The notes beneath the pieces were generated by a model, which did no database searches, was not told the origin of the DNA, and saw only the letters and a program-made list of their open reading frames with translations. Made by a program: the position numbers and the translations under genes. Shown here in pieces: positions 8,474 through 14,895 of a DNA stretch of 21,615 nucleotides; position 1 is the first letter of the stretch; every line of letters begins with the position of its first letter. The stretch covers positions 1 through 21,615 of the forward strand of contig JBGPPD010000025.1 of the NCBI GenBank assembly GCA_041488375.1, written 5' to 3'. Source of the stretch: JAABQT01 sp041488375. Its GTDB lineage: Bacteria; Pseudomonadota; Gammaproteobacteria; Burkholderiales; SG8-39.

Positions 8474-9610
8474 TTATCGCAAGAACTTGCCGCCCCGCCC
8501 GATGATGGTCAGGTCGACGAATCTCGCCGCGTTGTTGTGGTTCTTCGGCGAATAGCTGACGTAGAAGCCGCCGACGTCCAGGTCCTGCATCTTCTCCAGC
8601 GCATCGATGAACTTCTCGCGCGTCAGGTCGCGCCCGGTACGCTTGAGACCCTCGACGAACACCTTGGCGGCGACGAAGCCCTCGATCGCGCTGAAATTGA
8701 AATCCTTGTGCCCGGCCTTCTCCGACAGGCGCTGGTACTCCTTCACCACCGGCACCGAGGTGCCCCACGGGAACGGCATCACCTGGGAAATCGCCACCCC
8801 GGCGCCGGCGGCGCCCAGGTCCTCGGCGAGCGCCTTGCTGCCGACGAAGGACACGTTGAAGAACTGCGCTGCGCTGCCCGCCTTCTGCATCTGGCGGATG
8901 AACTCGCCGCAGGATTTGTAGGCGCTGATCATCACCACCGCGTCGGGCTGCGCGGCGTTGATGGTCTTCACCGCGTTCTCGACCTTGATGGTGTTGCGCT
9001 CGACCGTGCCGAGCGCGGAGATCTTCAGGTTGCGCCTGCCCAAGGCCAGCTCGACGCCCTTCAGGCCCGCCTGGCCGTAGGCGTCGTCCTGGTAGAACAC
9101 GGCGATGTTCTTGCCGCCGGTGGACACCACCTGCTCGACGATCTTGTCGGTCTCGTCGTAATAGCTGGCGCGCACGTGGAAGATGTAGCGGTTGAACGGC
9201 TGGCGCAGCGCCTCCGCGCCGGTGAAGGGGCCGAAGAAGGGCACCTTGGCCTCGGTGAAGATCGGCACCGCGGGCACGCTGGTCGGCGTGCCGACATAGC
9301 CGAACAGCGCGAACACCTTGTCCTCCGTGATCAGCCGCCGGGTGTTCGGCACGGTGCGCGCCGGCTCGTAGCCGTCGTCCAGGGTGATCAGCTCGATCTT
9401 GCGGCCGTACACGCCGCCCTGCGCGTTGACGGCATCGAAATACGTCTTTGCGCCGTTACGCATCTGGATGCCGAGCTCGGCGGCGGCGCCGGTGAGCGCC
9501 ACCGACTGGCCGAGCACGATCTTGTCCGCGCTCACGCCGAATTGCGCCGCGGCGGATTGCGCGCACAACAGCGCCAGGGCGGCGAGCGCGCGCGTGAAAT
9601 GGATCTGCAT
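8474..9610 (-). CDS. Periplasmic type-1 ABC-type substrate-binding protein (LivK/Peripla_BP_6-like) inside the pil operon
   Basis: The 378-residue protein has a clear Sec signal peptide (about 1-22, ending AQSAAA before QF). The mature domain opens with LGQSVALTG and continues with GGVYGRKIEL and LDDGYEPART, typical of the branched-chain amino acid/amide receptor family of binding proteins. The family binds small ligands in a two-lobed cleft; the ligand here cannot be read from sequence. A longer frame exists upstream, but the chosen ATG has AAGGAGAA just before it and begins the signal peptide. It lies 26 bases after pilI and 12 bases before pilJ, with no permease or ATPase gene nearby. A sensory partner for PilJ is a reasonable inference. 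It is a paralog of the protein at 14896-15960. Confidence 0.93.
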   Translation of the reverse strand: MQIHFTRALAALALLCAQSAAAQFGVSADKIVLGQSVALTGAAAELGIQMRNGAKTYFDAVNAQGGVYGRKIELITLDDGYEPARTVPNTRRLITEDKVFALFGYVGTPTSVPAVPIFTEAKVPFFGPFTGAEALRQPFNRYIFHVRASYYDETDKIVEQVVSTGGKNIAVFYQDDAYGQAGLKGVELALGRRNLKISALGTVERNTIKVENAVKTINAAQPDAVVMISAYKSCGEFIRQMQKAGSAAQFFNVSFVGSKALAEDLGAAGAGVAISQVMPFPWGTSVPVVKEYQRLSEKAGHKDFNFSAIEGFVAAKVFVEGLKRTGRDLTREKFIDALEKMQDLDVGGFYVSYSPKNHNNAARFVDLTIIGRGGKFLR

Positions 9611-9614
9611 GCGG

Positions 9615-9622
9615 TTCTCCTT
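9615..9622 (-). promoter_or_regulatory. Ribosome binding site fixing the start of the pil-operon SBP
   Basis: The minus strand reads AAGGAGAA, with its GGAG core six bases before the ATG at 9610. It supports the signal-peptide start over the upstream in-frame start at 9700, which would lie inside pilI. Confidence 0.8.
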
Positions 9623-9636
9623 GGTTGCTGGTCCGG

Positions 9637-10143
9637 TCACGCCGCCACCGCGAGGAACGCGGCGTCCTGCGCCAGCTGCGCGACGTCCAGTTCCTTCCAA
9701 TGCCGGCCGTCCTTGTCCGTGTATTCAGCCTTCAGCCAGGCGGTGCTGCCGCCGGCGGTGCGCGCTTGGAGCTGCTCCGCGCCGCGCAGGCCGAGCGAGC
9801 GGTCCACCAGCAGCGCGCTGCCCAGCCGGAAGCGCTCCCCGAGGAGCAGCAGCCGCGCCTGCTCGCCCAGCGCCACCGGCGCGCCGCCGAGGAACGCCGC
9901 GAAATCCACCACGCTGTACAGATTGCCGCGGATGTTGGCCACCCCGCGGAACCACGGCCGAGTCAGGGGCACCGGCGTGATCGGCGGCACGGGGAGCACT
10001 TCGCCCGCGTCGGACAGGTCCACCAGCCAGGCCTCGGCGCCCACCTGCAGGCCGAGCTTGGACGCGGCCCGGCCGCTGCCCGCGCTCTGCAGGCGCGCCG
10101 CCAGCTCGCGCTGGTAATCGCGCAGGGAGGTGCGTGCGGCCAC
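9637..10143 (-). CDS. pilI: PilI, CheW-like coupling protein
   Basis: A 168-residue cytoplasmic adaptor expected to link PilJ to the PilL kinase. It shows a CheW fold: an N-terminal segment, then GLQVGAEAWLVDLSDAGEVL, the conserved PWFRGVANIRGNLYSVVDF core (about 83-101) and a LGLRG-type strand toward the end. The start is GTG, sharing its first base with the pilH stop (TAGTG), so translation is probably coupled to pilH. The gene order pilG-pilH-pilI matches other type IV pilus chemosensory clusters. The assignment as PilI rather than a generic CheW rests mainly on this context. Confidence 0.92.
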   Translation of the reverse strand: MAARTSLRDYQRELAARLQSAGSGRAASKLGLQVGAEAWLVDLSDAGEVLPVPPITPVPLTRPWFRGVANIRGNLYSVVDFAAFLGGAPVALGEQARLLLLGERFRLGSALLVDRSLGLRGAEQLQARTAGGSTAWLKAEYTDKDGRHWKELDVAQLAQDAAFLAVAA

Positions 10144-10508
10144 TAGCCCAGCGCCGAGATCTTGGCCAGCAGGTCCGCCTGGCTCACCGGCTTGACGATG
10201 TAATCGCGCGCGCCCTGGCGCATGCCCCAGACCCGGTCGGTTTCCTGGCCCTTGGTGGTGCAGATGATCACCGGGATGTCCTTGGTGCTGCTGTCCTTGC
10301 TGAGGGTGCGCGTCGCCTGGTAGCCGTTCTGCCCCGGCATCACCACGTCCATCAGCACCAGGTCCGGGCGCTGCTGCTTGACCTTGGCCAGCGCCTCTTC
10401 CGCGCTCTCGGCGGTGCTCACCACGTAGCCGCTCTTGGCCAGGATGTCGCTGAGGTACTGGCGATCGGTGGGCGAATCGTCGACGACGAGGATGTTCTTG
10501 ATGGGCAT
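10143..10508 (-). CDS. pilH: PilH, single-domain response regulator
   Basis: A 121-residue stand-alone receiver, the usual PilH length. Acidic residues D10/D11, phosphoacceptor D54 (VLMDVVMPG), T84/T85 and K106 (VKP) are all present. The stretch GQETDRVWGMRQGARDY is characteristic of PilH. In type IV pilus systems PilH modulates retraction and phosphate flow from the ChpA/PilL kinase. The ATG at 10508 gives the family-typical N-terminus MPIKNILVVDDS; the frame is open further upstream to 10580, but that would overlap pilG. A GAAAGG-like site lies about ten bases upstream. The stop overlaps the GTG of pilI by one base. Confidence 0.95.
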   Translation of the reverse strand: MPIKNILVVDDSPTDRQYLSDILAKSGYVVSTAESAEEALAKVKQQRPDLVLMDVVMPGQNGYQATRTLSKDSSTKDIPVIICTTKGQETDRVWGMRQGARDYIVKPVSQADLLAKISALG

Positions 10509-10533
10509 GGGGTCGGCCTTTCTGGCGTCTGGG

Positions 10534-10935
10534 TCAGGTGGGAACGGAACGCGGCTTGACGTACTCGTGCACGGTTTCAATCAGCGCTTCCTTGGTGAAG
10601 GGCTTGGTCAGATAGCGGTCGGAGCCGGCGAGCCGGCCGCGCGCGCGGTCGAATACGCCGTCCTTGCTCGACAGCATGATCACCGGCGTGGATTTCAGGT
10701 TCGGGTTCTGCTTGATCAGGGCGCAGGTCTGGTAGCCGTCCAGCCTGGGCATCATGATGTCGACGAAGATCACCTTTGGCTGGTGGTCGCTGATCTTCGC
10801 CAGCGCGTCGAAACCATCTTCGGCCAGGATCACCTCGTACCCGGCCTGGCGCAGGAACATCTCCGCGCTGCGCCGGATGGTGTTGCTGTCGTCGATGACC
10901 AGGACCTTGATGGGGTCCGGCGCCGTCTCGCTCAC
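10534..10935 (-). CDS. pilG: PilG, single-domain response regulator
   Basis: A 133-residue receiver and the first gene of the operon. Acidic pocket D15/D16, phosphoacceptor D59 (FVDIMMPRLDGYQTCALIK), S89/S90 and K111 (LTKPF) are intact. The D59 block and STPVIMLSSKDG are near-diagnostic of PilG, which in known systems promotes pilus extension and, in Pseudomonas, adenylate cyclase activation. The start codon is GTG, preceded by a strong purine-rich site (10939-10950). It is separated by 25 bases from pilH. A sigma-70-like promoter candidate sits about 85-110 bases upstream. Confidence 0.96.
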   Translation of the reverse strand: MSETAPDPIKVLVIDDSNTIRRSAEMFLRQAGYEVILAEDGFDALAKISDHQPKVIFVDIMMPRLDGYQTCALIKQNPNLKSTPVIMLSSKDGVFDRARGRLAGSDRYLTKPFTKEALIETVHEYVKPRSVPT

Positions 10936-10938
10936 GAA

Positions 10939-10950
10939 CCTCTCCCCCTC
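10939..10950 (-). promoter_or_regulatory. Strong ribosome binding site for GTG-started pilG
   Basis: The minus strand reads GAGGGGGAGAGG, with a GGAG core six bases before the GTG at 10935. It justifies a non-ATG start for the first gene of the operon. Confidence 0.75.
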
Positions 10951-11017
10951 CCAGACTCCATGGATGCAACTCTAAGCCTTTTCTTGTCAGGCCGTTATCG
11001 CATCCAATTAAAGTGGA

Positions 11018-11045
11018 ATCATACCTGCGGTGTCTATTCCATCAA
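11018..11045 (-). promoter_or_regulatory. Candidate sigma-70 promoter for the pilGHI-SBP-pilJL-kinase operon
   Basis: On the minus strand TTGATG (-35, 11040-11045) and TATGAT (-10, 11018-11023) are separated by 16 bases. The -10 matches five of six consensus bases. The predicted start of transcription, near 11010, would leave a leader of about 75 bases before pilG. The call rests on motif reading only. Confidence 0.5.
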
Positions 11046-11083
11046 AATCCGAGATAGCACCGGCGAAATAGCGGCCCTGCAGG

Positions 11084-11111
11084 CTTGAAGTGGGCCGGTT
11101 GCACTCAATAT
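11084..11111 (+). promoter_or_regulatory. Candidate heat-shock (sigma-32) promoter for grpE-dnaK-dnaJ
   Basis: CTTGAAG (11084-11090) is followed after 13 bases by CTCAATAT (11104-11111). This resembles the sigma-32 pattern CTTGAA, a 13-15 base spacer, then CCCCATnT. Placement 30 bases before the grpE start fits. The -10 element is imperfect, so this is a moderate call. Confidence 0.5.
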
Positions 11112-11140
11112 ATCGGCTTTGCAGAACGAACTTTTGCCCG

Positions 11141-11728
11141 ATGTCCGATCCGAAGAGCCAGTCCGACAAAGTTTTGCCTGGGGATTCCACGCCCGAGCCT
11201 GCCCGCTCGCTCGACGAGCTGCTGGCCGAGGCGCAAGCCAAGCTCGACGAGCAGCGCGACGCCTGGCTGCGCGCCCTGGCCGACGCGGAGAATGCGCGCA
11301 AGCGCGCACAGGCCGACATCTCGCTGGCGCGCAAATACGCGGCCGAACGCGTTATCGAAGACCTGCTGCCGGTGATGGATAGCCTGGAGGCGGCGCTGGG
11401 CGCCGCCGGGGCCAGCCCGGACGCGTTGCGCGCAGGCGTGGAACTGACCCAGCGGCAGCTGCGCAACGCTTTCGAGCGTGCCGGGGTCGCCGAGGTTAAC
11501 CCCTCCCCGGGCCTGCGCTTCGACCCCCACCGCCACCAGGCGATGGCCGCGGTTGAGGCCGACCAGGAACCCAATACCGTGCTGGCGGTGATGCAGAAGG
11601 GCTACAGCCTGCACGAGCGCATCGTGCGGCCGGCGCTGGTGACGGTGGCCAAGGCTCGCGCCGGGAAAAACACGGTTGAAAACGCGCCGGGAAACCCCAT
11701 CTCCGACAGTAACTTGGAATCGAACTGA
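11141..11728 (+). CDS. grpE: GrpE, nucleotide exchange factor for DnaK
   Basis: This 195-residue cytoplasmic cochaperone releases ADP from DnaK. A charged, acidic/polar N-terminus leads into a long coiled coil (LDELLAEAQAKLDEQRDAWL onward), then NARKRAQADISLARKYAAERV, the GrpE helical core with LLPVMDSLEAAL. The C-terminal beta domain has FDPHRHQAM and VLAVMQKGYSLHERIVRPA, all GrpE signatures. The ATG at 11141 gives MSDPKSQSDK; an in-frame GTG at 11090 would start inside the predicted promoter and is unlikely. No strong Shine-Dalgarno sequence precedes the chosen ATG, so the start is a little uncertain. The stop is 10 bases before dnaK. No hrcA gene is upstream. Confidence 0.96.
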   Translation: MSDPKSQSDKVLPGDSTPEPARSLDELLAEAQAKLDEQRDAWLRALADAENARKRAQADISLARKYAAERVIEDLLPVMDSLEAALGAAGASPDALRAGVELTQRQLRNAFERAGVAEVNPSPGLRFDPHRHQAMAAVEADQEPNTVLAVMQKGYSLHERIVRPALVTVAKARAGKNTVENAPGNPISDSNLESN

Positions 11729-11738
11729 AGGAACCACC

Positions 11739-13688
11739 ATGGCAAAGATCATCGGCATCGACCTGGGCACGACCAACTCGTGCGTCGCGATCATGGAGGG
11801 CGGCAAGCCCAAGGTGATCGAGAACTCCGAAGGCGCGCGCACCACCCCCTCGGTGGTGGCCTATGCGGAGGACGGCGAGATCCTCGTCGGCGCGTCCGCC
11901 AAGCGACAGGCGGTGACCAATGCCAAGAACACCGTCTACGCGGTCAAGCGCCTGATCGGCCGACGCTTCGAGGAAAAGGAAGTGCAGAAGGACATCGGCC
12001 TGATGCCCTACCGCATCGTCAAGGCCGACAACGGCGACGCCTGGGTCGAGGTACGCGGCAAGAAGATGGCCCCGCAGCAGGTGTCCGCCGAGATCCTGCG
12101 CAAGATGAAGAAGACCGCCGAGGACTATCTGGGCGAGGAAGTCACCGAGGCCGTGATCACGGTGCCGGCCTATTTCAACGACTCGCAGCGCCAGGCCACC
12201 AAGGACGCAGGACGCATCGCCGGCCTGGACGTCAAGCGCATCATCAACGAGCCCACGGCGGCGGCGCTCGCCTTCGGCATGGACAAGCAGGAAAAGGGCG
12301 ATCGCAAGATCGCCGTGTACGACCTGGGCGGGGGCACCTTCGATATCTCGATCATCGAGATCGCGGACGTCGAGGGGGAGAAGCAGTTCGAGGTGCTTTC
12401 CACCAACGGGGATACCTTCCTGGGCGGCGAGGATTTCGACCAGCGCCTGATCGACCACATCGTCACCGAGTTCAAGAAGGAAGCGGGTGTCGACCTGTCG
12501 AAAGACGTGCTCGCGCTGCAGCGGCTGAAGGACGCGGCGGAAAAGGCGAAGATCGAGCTCTCGTCGTCACAGCAGACCGAGATAAATCTGCCGTACATCA
12601 CCGCCGACGCCTCGGGCCCCAAGCACCTGGCGATGAAGATCACGCGCGCCAAGTTCGAGGCGCTGGTGGACGAACTGATCGAGAGGACCATCGAGCCCTG
12701 CCGCATCGCCATCAAGGACGCCGGGGTGAAAGCCGCCGACATCGCCGACGTGATCCTGGTCGGCGGCCAGACGCGCATGCCGAAGGTGATCGACAAGGTG
12801 CGCGAGTTCTTCGGCAAGGAGCCGAGGAAGGACGTCAACCCCGACGAGGCAGTGGCCGTCGGCGCCGCGATCCAGGCGGGCGTGCTGAAGGGCGACGTCA
12901 AGGACGTGCTGCTGCTCGACGTGACGCCGCTGTCGCTCGGCATCGAGACGCTGGGCGGGGTGATGACCAAGCTGATCAACAAGAACACCACCGTGCCGAC
13001 CAAGGCGCAGCAGGTGTTCTCGACGGCCGACGACAACCAGAGCGCGGTGACCATCCACGTGCTGCAGGGCGAGCGCGAGATCGCCTCGGGCAACAAGTCG
13101 CTGGGACAGTTCAACCTCACCGACATCCCGCCGGCGCGGCGCGGCATGCCGCAGATCGAGGTCACCTTCGACATCGACGCCAACGGCATCCTGCACGTGA
13201 CGGCCAAGGACAAGGCCACCGGCAAGGAGAACAAGATCAAGATCCAGGCGAGCTCGGGCCTGAACGAGGCCGAGATCCAGCGCATGGTGAAGGACGCCGA
13301 GGCGCACGCCGAGGAGGACCGCAAGGCGCTCGAGCTGGTGAACGCGCGCAACGCCTGCGAGGCCCTGGTGCACACGGTGAAAAAATCGCTCGGCGAGCAC
13401 GGCGACAAGCTGGAGGCCGGCGAGAAGCAGGGCATCGAGGCCGCGCTGAAGGACGCGGAAGGCGTCCTCAAGTCCGAGAACAAGTCCGACATCGAGGCCA
13501 AGGCCGAGGCGTTGGCGAAGGCCGCGCAGAAACTGGGCGAGAAGGTCTACGCCGAGAGCCAGAAGGCGGCGCAGGCGGGCGCAGGCCCGGCGGGCGAAGC
13601 GCCGGCCGGCGGCGGCGAGGCCAAGGGCAAGGACGGCGACGTGGTCGACGCCGAGTTCACGGAAGTCAAGGACAAGAAAGCCGGTTGA
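11739..13688 (+). CDS. dnaK: DnaK, Hsp70 chaperone
   Basis: This 649-residue ATP-dependent chaperone works with DnaJ and GrpE. Hsp70 signatures are in place: IGIDLGTTNSCVA near the N-terminus, VPAYFNDSQRQATKDAG, NEPTAAALAFG, YDLGGGTFDISI, and VILVGGQTRMP near 345. The substrate-binding domain begins around 390 (LLLDVTPLSLGIETLGG). The lid ends in a Gly/Ala-rich tail and DVVDAEFTEV, the usual bacterial C-terminus. The length is normal, with no missing residue noticed. The ATG at 11739 has AAGGAA eight bases upstream and matches the family start; the open frame to 11676 is an overrun into grpE. It is followed by a strong hairpin before dnaJ. Confidence 0.98.
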   Translation: MAKIIGIDLGTTNSCVAIMEGGKPKVIENSEGARTTPSVVAYAEDGEILVGASAKRQAVTNAKNTVYAVKRLIGRRFEEKEVQKDIGLMPYRIVKADNGDAWVEVRGKKMAPQQVSAEILRKMKKTAEDYLGEEVTEAVITVPAYFNDSQRQATKDAGRIAGLDVKRIINEPTAAALAFGMDKQEKGDRKIAVYDLGGGTFDISIIEIADVEGEKQFEVLSTNGDTFLGGEDFDQRLIDHIVTEFKKEAGVDLSKDVLALQRLKDAAEKAKIELSSSQQTEINLPYITADASGPKHLAMKITRAKFEALVDELIERTIEPCRIAIKDAGVKAADIADVILVGGQTRMPKVIDKVREFFGKEPRKDVNPDEAVAVGAAIQAGVLKGDVKDVLLLDVTPLSLGIETLGGVMTKLINKNTTVPTKAQQVFSTADDNQSAVTIHVLQGEREIASGNKSLGQFNLTDIPPARRGMPQIEVTFDIDANGILHVTAKDKATGKENKIKIQASSGLNEAEIQRMVKDAEAHAEEDRKALELVNARNACEALVHTVKKSLGEHGDKLEAGEKQGIEAALKDAEGVLKSENKSDIEAKAEALAKAAQKLGEKVYAESQKAAQAGAGPAGEAPAGGGEAKGKDGDVVDAEFTEVKDKKAG

Positions 13689-13717
13689 ACGCATTGACGC
13701 ATTGACGTAACAGCAGC

Positions 13718-13749
13718 CGGGCGGTGCGCGCAAGCGCGCCGCCCGTTTT
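13718..13749 (+). terminator. Terminator-like hairpin between dnaK and dnaJ
   Basis: A 12-bp GC-rich stem (13718-13729 paired with 13734-13745, one G-U pair) is closed by the tetraloop GCAA and followed by TTTT (13746-13749). Flanking ACAGC and GCTGT can extend the pairing. It looks like an intrinsic terminator or attenuator that would lower dnaJ transcription relative to dnaK. Alternatively it may be a stabilising 3' end for the dnaK message. The T-tract is short, so read-through is likely. Confidence 0.7.
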
Positions 13750-13766
13750 GCTGTCTGGGAAGGCAC

Positions 13767-14894
13767 ATGGCGAAGCGCGACTACTACGAAGTACTGGGAG
13801 TGAACCGGGACGCCTCGGAGGACGACATCAAGAAGGCGTACCGCAAGCTCGCCATGAAGTGGCATCCGGACCGCAACCCGGAAAATCCCAAGGCCGAGGA
13901 GCACTTCAAGGAGGCGAAGGAAGCCTACGAGATGCTGTCGGATGCGCAGAAGCGCGGCGCCTACGACCAGTACGGCCACGCCGGCGTCGACCCGCAGGCC
14001 GGCATGGGTGCCGCCGGGGCGGCAGGCGGCATGGGCGGCTTCGGCGACATCTTCAACGACATTTTCGGCGACATCTTCGGCGGCGCGCGCGGCGGACGCT
14101 CGAACGTGTTCCGCGGCGCCGACCTGCGCTACAACCTGCAGATCACGCTGGAGCAGGCGGCGCACGGCTTCGAGACGCGCATCCGCATTCCGACCATGGC
14201 GCAGTGCGAGACCTGCCATGGCAGCGGCGCCAAGCCGGGGACCCAGCCGCAGACCTGCCCGACCTGCCGCGGCGCGGGCCAGGTGCGCGTGTCGCAGGGG
14301 CCGTTCTCGATCGCGCAGACCTGCCCGCGCTGCCATGGCTCGGGCAAGATCATCCCCAGCCCCTGCGCCAGCTGCAACGGCAGCGGCCGCATCAAGCACC
14401 AGAAGACGCTGTCGGTGAAAATCCCGTCGGGCGTCGACGAGGGCGACCGCGTGCGCCTGACCGGCGAGGGCGAACCGGGGGTCAACGGCGGGCCGGCGGG
14501 CGACCTGTATGTGCAGGTGCACATCCAGCCGCACGCGGTATTCCAGCGCGACCACGACGACCTGCACTGCGAGATGCCGATCTCCATTGCCACCGCGGCG
14601 CTCGGCGGCGACATCGAGATCCCGACGCTCGACGGCAGCGCGCGCATCAAAGTGCCCGCCGAGACGCAGAGCGGGAAGACCTTTCGCCTGCGCGGCAAGG
14701 GCATCAAGGGCGTGCGCAGCCACGCCGCCGGCGATCTATTCTGCCACGTGGTGGTCGAGACGCCGGTGAGCCTGACGGCGCGACAGAAGGAACTGCTTCA
14801 CGAATTCGAGGCCATCAGCCAGAAAGACGTGGCGCGCCACAACCCGCGCAGCAAATCCTGGTACGACAAGGTGAAAGAGTTCTTCGAGGGTTGA
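13767..14894 (+). CDS. dnaJ: DnaJ, Hsp40 cochaperone
   Basis: This 375-residue type I J-protein stimulates DnaK ATPase and delivers clients. The J domain (1-70) carries the HPD motif at 33-35. A Gly/Phe-rich region (about 74-115) contains repeated DIF motifs (FGDIFNDIFGDIFGG). Four zinc-binding CxxCxGxG repeats begin at C147, C164, C186 and C200, giving two zinc sites. The C-terminal substrate domain follows, ending at KEFFEG. The ATG is preceded by GGGAAGG. The stop is one base before the GTG of the next gene, so the downstream SBP is probably translated from the same message. Confidence 0.98.
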   Translation: MAKRDYYEVLGVNRDASEDDIKKAYRKLAMKWHPDRNPENPKAEEHFKEAKEAYEMLSDAQKRGAYDQYGHAGVDPQAGMGAAGAAGGMGGFGDIFNDIFGDIFGGARGGRSNVFRGADLRYNLQITLEQAAHGFETRIRIPTMAQCETCHGSGAKPGTQPQTCPTCRGAGQVRVSQGPFSIAQTCPRCHGSGKIIPSPCASCNGSGRIKHQKTLSVKIPSGVDEGDRVRLTGEGEPGVNGGPAGDLYVQVHIQPHAVFQRDHDDLHCEMPISIATAALGGDIEIPTLDGSARIKVPAETQSGKTFRLRGKGIKGVRSHAAGDLFCHVVVETPVSLTARQKELLHEFEAISQKDVARHNPRSKSWYDKVKEFFEG

Positions 14895-14895
14895 G

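Noticed and set aside
11099..11106. TTGCACTC resembling a half of the CIRCE operator of HrcA
   Set aside because: The inverted second half nine bases away is absent, and no hrcA gene lies here.
11090..11140. Earlier in-frame GTG start for grpE at 11090
   Set aside because: It overlaps the predicted -35 and would place the promoter inside the gene. The added residues (MGRLHSIYRLCRTNF) do not look like a GrpE N-terminus.
13690..13706. Short direct repeat of gcattgac after the dnaK stop
   Set aside because: Only two short copies, with no flanking structure. Likely chance.
12567..14723. 718-residue antisense frame opposite dnaK and dnaJ
   Set aside because: Long antisense frames opposite dnaK are a known GC/codon-pattern artefact. 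No domain is visible, and dnaK and dnaJ are unmistakable.
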